Assembly (NCBI GenBank): GCA_025201345.1
Contig: JAIXMG010000027.1
Span: 399,501 to 463,500 of the forward strand
Reading direction: 5' to 3'
DNA from: Thamnidium elegans
Taxonomy: Eukaryota > Mucoromycota > Mucoromycetes > Mucorales > Mucoraceae
Length of the DNA: 64,000 bases
Shown: positions 46,022-57,236 of the stretch, piece after piece
Numbering within the stretch: the stretch's first letter is position 1
Layout: each line of letters opens with the position of its first letter
The notes under the pieces: model-generated
Told to the model about the DNA's origin: nothing
The model's database searches: none
What the model saw: the letters and a program-made list of their open reading frames with translations, nothing else
Position numbers and translations under genes: made by a program

Positions 46022-46308
46022 TTTCTTTTATTAAAAAGGAAAGCGACTCCCTACCTTCACGTTGCCAAGGAACACGTCACAAGCTCGTGTTGAGGCTGCA
46101 CTACGCTGGCCAACATACATTTAAACTTTTTTACATTCTTAAATATTATTTTATTATTTTTTAACAGTCATAGAAAATTTAACATTTATGTAGACTATTT
46201 ATAAATACAACTGTTTCTTAATGTAATATTCAATATAAAAGGTAAACCAAAGTAGAAATGATAGAATATGAACCGTTAAACAGTTCTTTATATACTTTTT
46301 GGGTCTGG
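46022..46308. other. Flank between Tc1 relic and TA-flanked element
   Basis: About 290 bp with no gene; they may include the 5' end of the Tc1 element, but I could not match its inverted repeats. Confidence 0.35.
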
Positions 46309-46310
46309 TA

Positions 46311-49300
46311 CAAGATAGGTTCCAGCGTGAAATACTAGATGGGAAATGAAATAATTAAAAATATGTAAGTGACAAAGTTGCAGCCGCTATTTTTACGCGT
46401 CTTTTTTACTTAATACAAAAATCCCTATAATTAAAATCCGGCCCGGAAAAGCGTTTAAACACCGAATTAAATATTAAATGGACTCCGACCCGGACAACAA
46501 ATATATCATTAGAAAGCCACAAAAAATCTGCATCGAATGATAGTTTTGTTACTTTTTTCAACAAGCTACAGCAATAACTATATGAGTATTAAAATTCTGT
46601 GTTTTCATCCGGCTTCTACTTCTCGAATATATACACATAGGACATAGTTAATACTTCATTTGAAAGACATTTAATTCTCACTAATGTGCGTAATAATAAA
46701 AATAATTTTTTCCGATTACTTAGGCCACAGTTAACCAAAAACCCAAAAGATTGTAAAAATATTGTACATAATCTGGTTAATGGGAAATACGTAATAATAA
46801 CAACTCGTCTTCCTAGTCCAACCTGTAGAGCATTAGCTCAGCATTATGATGGTCCCGGTTCATTTCCCGGAAAACGTTTTATCAATTTTTTATTTTTAAA
46901 AAATTTGCTTTTTTTTCGCATTTTTTATTTTGTTTTTTACTTATAACTTTCAATCTAAATGTACTAGAGGTATATATTTTATATATTTTAAAAGAGAAAC
47001 GTAGTATATTCTATTGAAATAAATTTTAAACATTTTTACTTAGTAGAAAAATAATTTTATAATTACAAAATAAAAATTACAACGAAGAGGTATATATCTA
47101 ATTTTGTTTATTATTACGATAAATTAAAGTATAATTTCGTAAATAGCTTTTAATAAGCATACAATAAATATATATTAAGCGGCTAGTTTTTGTCTTTTAT
47201 ATGATATAAATATTTTACATTTATATGAATTATTAACCTTGATATCGATAATTTTGTTTGTTTTTTCGCTCTCCGAAAAAATCATAACTTCGTCAAATAT
47301 GCCGATAATATTTCCAAAATACTATCATTGAAAAGGGAATAAAAAATAGCACTAATAAACTGCAGTTTATATGTCTATATCTTATGATCGGAGCTCACAG
47401 TTGACGTCTAAAATGTGTCAAAGTAAATTACTTTATTCGATATCTTTAAAACTATAGATGATACAACTATATTTTCTCTTAGAAATATACGTACTTTATG
47501 CACAGGTATATTAGAGTAAAAGCCTTACCATTTTAAATTGATTCTGGTAGCTTTTAGTGCATTTCGAATTTATTCGATTTTTACTTGATTCTAGGCATTT
47601 TGGGCGATTTAAAGTGTACTTTAATGATTTAAAATGCTGGTATAGACATCGTCTTTAGCAATTATTATGTTCAACACACTATTGTATCCATGTAGCTTCG
47701 ATAAGGCTACTATTTATATATTTTTCGTGAAATATGATATTAATATCATGTAATTTCTCTTTTGGCCGAGGACTTTGGGAATATAAGTACGTTTACTAAA
47801 GCTATTTTGTTAAATTTAATGAGTGGTTTTTTTTGTGACTTCGAAAGCTACTCATAAAAAAGGTTTTTTTATCTAAAAAGATAAAAACCCTCTTTTCTTT
47901 CATGTAAGTTTTTTTTCTACTACTATGTTTACTCGTAAAAGTAATATCTAACATAATTCCTTGTTTCTATAATAACTAAACAACACTTTCGCTTTACTAT
48001 TTCACCTTTGAAACTACTTTTAAACAACTATTCGACATTCATTTCACTCATTTGTCTAATTTAACTCAAATCTACTTACATTACTCGATTACAATTAAGA
48101 TCTTAGACAATGTCAACTCGTAATTCTAGCAGATCAGTTACACCTTATGCCTGTAGTGGTAGAAGGCAAAACTCTCTTAATAGTAGCATTATTTCAGAAG
48201 TCCCTTCTTTTACTACTATTATTGCTCGGTCCAATTATGGCTCTAGAGTACCTCGTACTGGTGATAAAAATGTCGAAGCCGTGATTTTATCTGATCCTGA
48301 CAGAACTTGGTTTTAAGTTTATATTTCAATTTGTTATATTATCGCTGTATTTTGACTATAGTTTTAGCTACCCATCTTTTTCCACATCAAGAGTTAGTGA
48401 ATTGGGTATCGAAAGACGAACAGTACCAGTTACTAGAAATATTAATCAAGCAGATCGACATATCTCAGAGGCTCCATCAACCACCCCACCTCGTCAACGT
48501 GGAAGACCAAGAGTTAATAGAGGACGAGGACGACCTTCTTCATCACGTAGACCATAAAGATCTAATCTTTTTTTGTTTGTCTTTTTTTCACTCGCTTTTT
48601 TTATTGACAACTTTTTATATTATATACTCTTTACTCTTTTCAAATAAACCAATCTTTTTAAAACATTAACTATATTTTTGTATCATTAAACAGTTATACT
48701 ATTATTCGCTTTACTGGGCTTTATAAATTGTTTTACAAGCCATTTCTTATCTAGCTTCCGATATTTACATTACACATAGTTCATTATACATGAACGATTT
48801 GCATAAATCGTCTGCATGAACAATTTGCATGAGCGATCTGCATGAAAGATTTGCATGAATGATTCAAGAGACTCTGCGATACTGTGGTACTATCAGTGTA
48901 GCACAAATATACAATATCTTGCGTACAGTTATATCATTTAACTTATTGCCCTTCAATAGATAAAGAAATATTTATTTCTATTTTTATTTTTGGGTCCTCT
49001 ATATCTCTCGTGATATACCGTTCTTTAATTCATCCTTACATTTATCTATCTAAGATATAGTAATGCGCTTTAACATTATAGAATCAGGTATTTCTACGCC
49101 CTAGGAGAGTCATTGAACTTCATATTTACCTAGACGTCATACACATGCCGCTATGAAATACCTGAGACCTATTGATCTCTCCCACGATGATTGTAATTAA
49201 TTATAAAAAAATTTAATTTTGCTATCCAATGCAGAATTTTTGTGGCTTTCCAACGATATATTTTTTGTCCGGTTCGGAGTTTATTTAGTATTTAATTCGG

Positions 49301-49451
49301 TGTTTAAATTAATTTCCGGCCCGGATTTTAATTTTAGCGATTTATGCATTAACTCAAAAAGATGCATAAAAATAGCGGCTACAACTTTGTCACTTACATA
49401 TTTTTGATTACCTCATTTCCCATCTAGTATTTCACGCTGGAACCTATCTTG
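46311..49451. mobile_element. 3.14-kb element with about 240-bp inverted repeats and TA flanks, carrying an AT-hook gene
   Basis: The left arm 46311-46550 begins CAAGATAGGTTCCAGCGTGA. The right arm, about 49212-49451, is its inverse with roughly 80-85% identity, ending exactly where the arms stop matching. TA stands on both sides (46309-46310 and 49452-49453), as after Tc1/mariner-superfamily insertion. The only supportable gene inside encodes a two-exon AT-hook protein (48110-48557); no transposase is visible. The frame at 46686-46946 is not recognisable. Confidence 0.65.
48110..48557 (+). CDS. Small AT-hook protein inside a TIR element
   Basis: Two exons, 48110-48309 and 48362-48557, with a GT-AG intron of 52 bp (donor GTTTTA, weak; acceptor CTATAG), give 131 residues. 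Skipping the intron gives an early stop at TGGTTTTAA. The product is basic and Ser/Arg-rich. Its C-terminus has two AT-hook cores, RQRGRPRVN and RGRGRPSSS, ending SSRRP. AT-hooks bind the minor groove of AT-rich DNA, so a role in binding element ends or chromatin is plausible but inferred. The leader has a T/A hairpin (GGTTTTTTTATC...GATAAAAACC, about 47864-47890) and a TA/CT-rich stretch. No homologue is known to me; it could be a captured host gene or the element's own DNA-binding ORF. Confidence 0.55.
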
Positions 49452-49453
49452 TA

Positions 49454-50252
49454 CTTCAGCCTACTTTTTTAATATTTTTAGCAAGGGCGTATATACAGCA
49501 TAACTCGGAGCAATTTTGAAATTTATTCGACATTCCAATCTAGAGGAATGCTGTTGAATTCTAATGTAACCTATTTAATTTTTTTCTTAAATTATAGACA
49601 AGGAATATTTGAGACCTGACCATTCAACTTGTAGTAAAGTTACAAGCGCATAAGTTACATCATTTATAGCCGAGGCTTTTCTCTTTAAATTAAAATACTA
49701 CTCAAGCCGATAAAATGTTTAAACACGCTTGCATTAATGTAAAACCTAATTTTTTCAATCAAACGGTACCATTTTTCCCCTCACAGTAGGAATTCAGGCT
49801 TTTATAGACCTTGTAGTTCCCTTGAATTCGAAGATAATAGAATAAAATAATGAAAAATAATATAGATGAGATGTTTTAGCATTGTATAACATCTAATAAC
49901 AAAATAATAATACTAATTAAGCCGGAATAAAACATTTGTTTTGTTGAACACGACTAAAGAAGTACGATAATAAAATAATAAAATAAAGTTAATACTAAAA
50001 TATAGTATACTGTGTTTGAAAGAATAATATTTAGGAAATAATCGATTGACGTTGAAAAATAAATTAAAAGTGGTTGGCGGATAAAATTGAGTTATAACTT
50101 GCAAGAAAATTTTCAGCACGTAACAGTAGTAAAAGATGATCTTTTATTGAGTTTATATTTTAAAGTAATTTATATCTAAATTGAAGTAGTGTCGTGCTCT
50201 CACTATAGATATAAGGGTTATATAAGTGAAGTATAATATACAGTAGTTTTGA
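49454..50252. other. AT-rich repeat debris
   Basis: About 800 bp with no gene. It contains the inverted copy of the 42771-42796 fragment at about 49759-49790, and a short palindrome AAAAGATGATCTTTTAT at about 50130-50146 that recurs in the adjoining palindrome. Confidence 0.4.
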
Positions 50253-50467
50253 TTAAAGGAATAAAAGATGATCTTTATTTATTTTGAATACAATTAATAT
50301 TTATAATATAATTTAGGTTACACTTGTGTCTGTGAACCTGACAGTAGTACACAGCTTATTCAATTTTAACTGTGTCAGGTTCTCAGACACAAGTGTAACC
50401 TCAAATTATATTATAAATATTAATTGTATACAAAATAAATAAAGATCATCTTTTATTCTCTTAATCA
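50253..50467. repeat. 215-bp near-perfect palindrome
   Basis: Left arm 50253-50345 (GATTAAAGGAATAAAAGATG...) and right arm 50374-50467 are inverted, with matching inner blocks GGTTACACTTGTGTCTG / CAGACACAAGTGTAACC. The loop is about 28 bp. It would form a long hairpin. No ORF. Confidence 0.75.
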
Positions 50468-50500
50468 AATCTATTGTATATCCTATTTCAACTATTGTAC

Positions 50501-52219
50501 TGTTACAAATGGAGTCGTGGTTATTTGTAATATAGATAATAAGTAAAGTATAAAATAAAAGATATTATTTTATAAGTTCAATAAATTGAAAGTGAGCACC
50601 AGGTTTATAGTTGTCCAACTAAGAGAATATATTATATAAAGATATAATACGTAGAGAAATAAAAATAAAAGAATAATAAGTTTTACAGAGAATTATATAA
50701 TAAAAGAATATAATTCAAGGGATCTTTATAAGTAAGAAACTGGAAAAATAGAGTATAAAATATAGGTGAAAAATAAGATAAGATTTATTTAATAAGAAAA
50801 ATTATGTGGTATTTATATTCAAAGGTGTCGGTCAGAACATCCTTTGAATCTTGTAAAATATCTTTGATATCAGGAATAAATATATTCTTTTTGATTCTAA
50901 GATGTTTGTAATGGATAAACTTTCTAAACTAAATGTGTTGTTTTTGATTTAGTTGACTAATAATATAAATAAATTGATGTTTTTACAATCAGAAAGAACT
51001 AAAAGGTATTGTAAAATAAAAATAAGTAGATGGAGTAACATATCTGATGTTAAATGAAGGATAAACTTTGAATAATAATGTAAAAATATGATATAAAAAG
51101 GATAATAAAGGATAATTGACTAGAAAGTGTAACGGAAACTGAGATTAAGAATAAAAAGTAACTAATAAACTGAAATAAAAATGGAGAATAAAATAAAGAA
51201 TAATTACACTAAAAGAAAAAGGGGTAATTTTGGTTCTGGAATTAAAAGTAATGAAAATGTGTAACAGAAGAAAATAAAAGAGACTTATTGAAAGATGATG
51301 TGATAATAAACGGAGTGAAAATAATGTTACGAACCGTTAAATCTTCACTACATAAATATCTATTTTTCCCTATTTCTTTTTATTATCACATTTCCCTGAA
51401 CAAGTTTTTATTTCTCACTTATTTTACCATATCCATTTTCAGTCCGAAAATTACCTTTTTACTTTCAGCTTATTACTTCCAAACCTCAGATTTATGTTAC
51501 ACTTCTTTTTTTTTCCGATATGTTACTTTATATATCTTTTATTCATTACATTTGATACACATTTGCTTAAGGTTTATCCTTCATTTAAATTCAGATATAT
51601 TATATTTTACTTTATAATACCTTTAATACTTACTGATTATAAAAACATCAAACTTAGTTATTCCGTTAATTAGAATAGTTTATCCCTTATCTTTATCAGA
51701 GAATCAAAAGGAACAAACTTATTCCAGATATCAAATTATTTAACAAGAATCAAAGGATGTCCAAATTGACATCTTTGAATATAAATACCACAAAAAATTA
51801 CATATTAAATAAAGATCATCTTACTTTTACCTTAAACATTATTTTCTAGATTTTTTTCATTTCTCTTATTTTACAAAAGATCCCTTGAATTATATTATTT
51901 TCTTATTTATATAATTCTCTGTAAAACTACTTTCTTTTATTTTATTTCTTACGTGTTATATCCCTTATATAAAACACATTTTAGTTGGACAACTATAAAC
52001 CTGGTGCTCACTTTCTTTTGAACTTATAAAATAATCTTCTTTTATTTTATACCTTATATTTTATCCATTCTACAAATAATTAGTACTCCATTTGTAACAA
52101 TACCTTATATTTTACCCATTCTACAAATAACTAGTACTCCATTTGTAACAATAATATTCGTTCAGGTAAAGGTTTAAAATAGGGCTTTAAACTGGTACGA
52201 TATTCTTCGATTCGTAACA
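50501..52219 (-). mobile_element. Solo LTR A (889 bp, inverted) interrupted by LTR B
   Basis: It reads TGTTACAAATGGAGT ... TTCGTAACA on the plus strand, the inverse of LTR C. Both sides have GTAC (50497-50500 and 52220-52223), a 4-bp duplication. The sequence 50501-51324 plus 52155-52219 (889 bp) matches LTR C (893 bp) almost throughout, including a CTGGTGCTCACT-type block and TTTGAATATAAATACCA, a TATA-like site. Confidence 0.8.
51325..52150 (+). mobile_element. Solo LTR B nested in LTR A
   Basis: 826 bp from TGTTACGAACC to CCATTTGTAACA, flanked by ATAA at 51321-51324 and 52151-52154. It is a diverged relative of LTR A/C in opposite orientation to A. Its 3' end carries a tandem duplication of about 50 bp (52044-52098 and 52099-52150), so two TTTGTAACA ends stand in a row. 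Confidence 0.75.
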
Positions 52220-52352
52220 GTACTTTTAACTATTGAGAAACATTTATGTTACAAATGTTTTTTTGATTTCAATGTATATAAAAATAATAATAAAAATAAG
52301 TTTCACAATTTTTATTTTATTTTAATAACATATCATCAAAAACCATAAATAT

Positions 52353-53245
52353 TGTTACGAATCGAAGATTATCGTACAAGTTTAAAGCCCTATTTTTTTT
52401 AAACCATTTACCTGAACAATTATTATTTCACTCCGTTTATTATCACATCATCTTTCAATAAGTCTCTTTTATTTTCTTCTGTTACACATTTTCATTACTT
52501 TTAATTCCAGAACCAAAATTACCCCTTTTTCTTTTAGTGTAATTATTCTTTATTTTATTCTCCATTTTTATTTCAGTTTATTAGTTACTTTTTATTCTTA
52601 ATCTCAGTTTCCGTTACACTTTCTAGTCAATTATCCTTTATTATCCTTTTTATATCATATTTTTACATTATTATTCAAAGTTTATCCTTCATTTAACATC
52701 AGATATGTTACTCCATCTACTTATTTTTATTTTACAATACCTTTTAGTTCTTTCTGATTGTAAAAACATCAATTTATTTATATTATTAGTCAACTAAATC
52801 AAAAACAACACATTTAGTTTAGAAAGTTTATCCATTACAAACATCTTAGAATCAAAAAGAATATATTTATTCCTGATATCAAAGATATTTTACAAGATTC
52901 AAAGGATGTTCTGACCGACACCTTTGAATATAAATACCACATAATTTTTCTTATTAAATAAATCTTATCTTATTTTTCACCTATATTTTATACTCTATTT
53001 TTCCAGTTTCTTACTTATAAAGATCCCTTGAATTATATTCTTTTATTATATAATTCTCTGTAAAACTTATTATTCTTTTATTTTTATTTCTCTACGTATT
53101 ATATCTTTATATAATATATTCTCTTAGTTGGACAACTATAAACCTGGTGCTCACTTTCAATTTATTGAACTTATAAAATAATATCTTTTATTTTATACCT
53201 TACTTCCTATCCATATTACAAAGAACCACAACTCCATTTGTAACA
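52353..53245 (+). mobile_element. Solo LTR C (893 bp)
   Basis: Begins TGTTACGAATCGAAG and ends CTCCATTTGTAACA. ATAT on both sides (52349-52352 and 53246-53249) is its target duplication. Inverse copy of LTR A. It carries a TATA-like TATAAATACCA and no ORF of note. Confidence 0.8.
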
Positions 53246-53301
53246 ATATATAAATAAAAAATCAAATGAAAATTAAAATTTTATTTTCTTTTTATATATT
53301 G

Positions 53302-55241
53302 TTACAAATTGAGTTATTTGTAGTGGTAAATAAAATGAAGAATGAGATAGAAATTAAATAAACAGTAAAGCTGTTATATAAAAGTTCAAATAAAAGTTTT
53401 TAGTGAGCACCAGGTTTTAAGTTGTCCAACTGAAAAAGAGATTATAAACTTAAAGGTTTATAATAAAGAAAAATAAAATAAAAAGGGAAATACAATGAAT
53501 AATAAATATATTCAAGGGATCTTAAGTATAAAATAATAATATCCTAAAGGATTATATGATAAAAGTTTAAAGGTAAAAGTGAGATAAAATGAGATAAGTT
53601 TATTTTAGGTAAGAAAATATAATGATATTTATACTAAATAAGTTCGGTAAGAATGTCCTTTGATATTTTATCAAGGAGACCTTGAAATATAATTTGAAGT
53701 ATCCGTGAAATGTTTGAAGGATATTAATAAGATGATAAAAAGTTGTGTAATAATAAATGTTTCAGTTTTCATTCTAGAATAACTGACATCTGTCGTTCTT
53801 ACATGTGTAAGTGAAATAAAATAATATAAAAGGAGAAAAAGTGACAGTACCTACATTGTAATTATGTAGTGTAGTATAAAAGGTAAAAGTAGTGGTAACA
53901 GTGCCTACATCAAATATATGTAGTACAATAAAAGATAAAAAGAATAGTTTCAATGCTTACATATGAAGATATGTAGCAAAATATAAAGGGCAAATGTAAT
54001 AGTAACGTATAAAAAGGGGTCTAAAATGACGAAAAGTGGTAGATAATTCAGGATAATAATAGATATGAAATAGTGTAACAGTAATGAATAGATTTGGTAG
54101 AATGTAGGTGACAGTACCAAGAAAGATAATTTAAATAAAATAAATAGTAAAAGAGTTAAGTACTTGAAGAGTGTAGAAAATTCAGTGCGTTGTTACAATC
54201 TGACAAATTCTGACTTTTTAATAATTCTTTTACTGTTGGAATTGAAGTAAATTAGAAGATAAATTATCGAGATAAAACTTAGAGAAATTTATTAATTAAA
54301 AATAAACTAAGGAATTCTGCTAAACTAAATAATAATCCCTTTTTATACTTCTTGACAACCGTAATCGGTACCTGATCTTATTGGATATGTTATAAGTAGG
54401 TTGATGAAACGTTCCTTATATTTTATTTATATATTTCTGACTAGAACTTTTTCCCGTATAATTATATTTTATATAATTAAAGGATTGTAATTACAAGATA
54501 TAGAGTATTATTACTGTATATTTGTTTTATTATTATAAAGGAGATATTTTCTATATGTCCTAGAGTATATTATTTATACTATATTCATATCATTGATGTG
54601 AGTTAATGTATTGCTTATAACAATGGGTGTTCCTTTCTTTTATCCACAGTAGCTAGTTCTGGATCAAGACCAATGTTATTACAATATCTCTTATCTCGCA
54701 TTAATGTTATTGGATTAAAATTTTTATATTTTAAGTCAGAAGCAGGAACCGTTTTCACTAGAAATGTCCGTATTGATTTCGGTGTTTAATAATAATGTAT
54801 CGGGATGCATTATTATTGAAATATTAGAAGTTTTTATTATTAAGCTTGTTTTTATTCATAATATGATTATTTATATGTTTTATATAAACATCAACCTCAA
54901 ATACGACAACTATAACTTGAAGTATTTTACCAAGTATACTATTATTTTTTCTTTATAATAACTTTTATAGCTTTATTTTCCCTTTGGTTCCCTTGAAAAC
55001 AAGTATATTAATACTATATTTCATTGTACTTTTATATTTTATTTTATCAATTATATTTTTTTCTTTACTATATTTTCTCTCTCTTTGGATTCGTCTCCTT
55101 ATATTTATAATATATATTTATATAAAAACGACGTGGTGCTCACTATTTAAAACTGGATATACTAGAAGACTCTCTGGCTATCTCCTCTTTTAAAAGAACT
55201 TATAAATTATCTATCACAACGGAACCACATTGTATCAGCGT
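53302..55241. repeat. Diverged relatives of the same LTR family
   Basis: At 53302 an inverted LTR end (TGTTACAAATTGAG) starts, with the shared AGTGAGCACCAGGTTTTAAG block near 53400 and a GTCCTTTGATATTT-type block near 53660. From about 54,193 onward another unit runs in the forward sense and ends GCGTAACA at 55241, with the GGTGCTCACT block near 55135. Boundaries between the two are unclear. Two short ORF-like stretches (54764-54958 and 54984-55193) are hydrophobic low complexity. Confidence 0.5.
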
Positions 55242-55360
55242 AACAATATATATTTATTAACATTTGAAACATAAATGTTTCTCATTAGCGTGAGCACGAC
55301 AACTGTGACAATAGTATTTTGTCGTGTAACAACTCCTAATAAATCTAATCAGACTCTGAC

Positions 55361-55369
55361 AAAAAAAAA
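55361..55369 (-). terminator. RNA polymerase III terminator of the tRNA
   Basis: Nine Ts on the minus strand, 10 bp beyond the tRNA 3' end. Confidence 0.7.
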
Positions 55370-55378
55370 GAGGAAATA

Positions 55379-55449
55379 TGCTGGTAGCAGGAATCGAACC
55401 TGCGTCGACGCGGCCACAACACGATGTACTGCCACTATACTATACCAGC
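55379..55449 (-). tRNA. tRNA-His (anticodon GTG)
   Basis: On the minus strand the acceptor GCTGGTA/TACCAGC is fully paired. The D arm is GTAT/GTAC (one wobble), the anticodon arm TCGTG-TTGTGGC-CGCGT with anticodon GTG, and the T arm GCAGG-TTCGATT-CCTGC. A-box-like TAGTATAGTGG and B-box GGTTCGATTCC are present, and the discriminator is A. A T9 tract terminates it. The D loop is a base shorter than in yeast tRNA-His, and pair 27-43 is a U-U mismatch. It stands about 800 bp upstream of the retrotransposon gag ORF, in the orientation opposite to gag. Confidence 0.8.
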
Positions 55450-56255
55450 GCCTTTCTTCTTTGTGACGAGGAGATTTTGGTGACGTAATTGCTTTAGTAA
55501 CACTTTCACACGTGACATTCACGTGTTTTGAATCTTTGAGTGCTATGTGGTGTATTTAGTGAATAGTTATAATAGTTTTGCCGTGGTTTATATATTCTTG
55601 TTTAAGTTCCGAACTTCTGGTCCTGTCTGTGTTTCTTTTTTTTTGATGTTCTCGGCGTTTGTATATTCGCGATTATAGATCAAATCGTGTTTACTTTGGT
55701 TCTTATCACTTCTTTTGTTACTCTTTTTTTTGTTGTCGTTTTTCTCTCGGACTTGTATTTTACTTAATTATTGATCATTTCGTGTTTACTTTGGTTCCTG
55801 TCGCTACTTGTTACTTTATTTTACTGATTCGTTGTAAATTTTTCCTGTCTTACTTTAAATAATTATGAACAACTTTAATAGATAATATAGATATTATTTT
55901 AGAATTGAAAACTATTTAAGAAAAACGCATAATTATGAAATAATAAATATATTTTTACTCTCGGGAATATAACTTTTAAATCGTAAATCGATTTTTTGTT
56001 CCTTTACCTTATTTTAATACTACTTTCGCAGATTTCGAAAGCTTACTAGTGCAAACTCCCTCTCTGTTGTCTATATTATTTATAACTTTAGTCTTACAGT
56101 CTCCTTCTGTTATTTATTTTATATTTGTTTATCCTCGTCCTCTGTATACAAGGTAAACATAAGACTCCAGACAACCTTATCAAGTGGTCCGATCAACCAG
56201 ATATAGTATACTGAACTACATACAAGTTATTTTGTTATTTAGTGTTATTTGAAAT
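55450..56255. other. Upstream region of gag (5' LTR/leader not resolved)
   Basis: No ORF of note. The retrotransposon's 5' LTR or leader should lie here, but without the 3' LTR in the window its borders cannot be set, and I found no convincing primer-binding site. ACGTG palindromes (ACACGTGACATTCACGTG, about 55509-55526) stand near the left edge. Confidence 0.4.
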
Positions 56256-57236
56256 ATGTTGTCAAAAAACGAACCTGAAGTTACTATGTTGTCCAAAAAG
56301 TTTAATTGGCGTGTTAGCGTGCCTAAGGAATTCTCTGGTGTATCCGTTGCTGGTGAAGATTTGGGAAATGAAGCCTTTGCTTGGTTAAAGAAAATGGAAC
56401 GATTGAAGGGCTCCGCTAAACTCTCGGATGAAGAAATTTTGTTCCTGGTCGGTGACCATTTAACTAAGAAGGCTGAAACCTGGTTTAACGTAGTAGGAAT
56501 TAAGGCTACCTCTTGGGATCTCTTTGTCGCTGCGTTCAAAAAGCAATACCTTGTTGACCAAGAAGATAAGTGGTGGTGGCAGCTACAAAATATGAAGCAA
56601 AAGGAAGATGACACTATCGATGATGTGGCGTTGAAGATGGAAGAATTGTTTGAACTGCTTGAAAATAGAAATGCTGCCTTCCAGGTTAGAACCTTTTTGT
56701 CTGCTATTCGTCCAAGTATCGGTTTTGAAGTTGAAAAGGAAGGTACTCCTGCTAATTTTCAAGACGCAAAGAATAAGGCCAAACAAATTGAAAAGAGCTT
56801 AAGGAAATATGAAGCTGGTAATTTTGTTGATGGTGCTGTCTATGCTGAGAAAATGAACAATTACAAGTCTGATCCGGTTGAAAAGAAGAACAGTGCTAGT
56901 TTTTCTGATGTTAATAGTATTGCTGGTTCTGAAGTTTCTTCCTTGGTTGCTAAGCTGGAACAATTGAGTATCAATTTGGTGAAACTTAATGAAGGTGTTA
57001 TTCAACAACAACGTCAAGCTGTTACAAGACCTCAGTATAATAATAATCCTGTGCCTTCTGGTCCTCGTGTGTTCACTTGTTTCTATTGTCGTGATGAAGG
57101 ACATAAGAAATATGATTGTCCCAAATTCTTACGTGATCAAGGTCAAGCTCCTTCTCCTGCTACTGGTAGTAACAATATACCGATCGGTAATGGCGCCTCT
57201 TCTAATGATTCGGGAAAAGGGAACGAGCATCAGTAA
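56256..57236 (+). CDS. Gag (capsid/nucleocapsid) of Ty3/gypsy element
   Basis: 326 residues. The middle matches the retrotransposon-gag family: AFAWLKKMERLKGSAKLSDEEILFLVGDHLTKKAETWFNVVG...WDLFVAAFKKQYL (about 40-100) and a following helical region. A CCHC zinc knuckle (CFYCRDEGHKKYDC, about 278-291) binds RNA. It ends 24 bp after a slippery heptamer at 57212 through which ribosomes could enter pol. Confidence 0.88.
   Translation: MLSKNEPEVTMLSKKFNWRVSVPKEFSGVSVAGEDLGNEAFAWLKKMERLKGSAKLSDEEILFLVGDHLTKKAETWFNVVGIKATSWDLFVAAFKKQYLVDQEDKWWWQLQNMKQKEDDTIDDVALKMEELFELLENRNAAFQVRTFLSAIRPSIGFEVEKEGTPANFQDAKNKAKQIEKSLRKYEAGNFVDGAVYAEKMNNYKSDPVEKKNSASFSDVNSIAGSEVSSLVAKLEQLSINLVKLNEGVIQQQRQAVTRPQYNNNPVPSGPRVFTCFYCRDEGHKKYDCPKFLRDQGQAPSPATGSNNIPIGNGASSNDSGKGNEHQ
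57212..57218 (+). promoter_or_regulatory. Predicted -1 ribosomal frameshift site (G GGA AAA)
   Basis: In the gag frame the bases read G GGA AAA, a canonical X XXY YYZ heptamer. A -1 slip here continues in a frame open without stops to the transposon insertion at 57857; staying in frame meets TAA at 57234. Whether a stimulatory pseudoknot follows is not visible by eye. Confidence 0.65.

Noticed and set aside
48307..48669. 120-codon open frame downstream of the AT-hook exon 1
   Set aside because: Different frame from the exon that encodes RGRPR motifs; hydrophobic end looks like chance.
51288..51617. 109-codon hydrophobic open frame
   Set aside because: It lies across the LTR A/LTR B junction and is low-complexity Phe/Tyr/Ile; a by-product of AT-rich DNA.
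55379..55449. tRNA-complementary sequence as a primer-binding site of the retrotransposon
   Set aside because: The whole 71-nt tRNA folds and has a Pol III terminator, and no LTR end directly precedes it, so a tRNA gene is the simpler reading.
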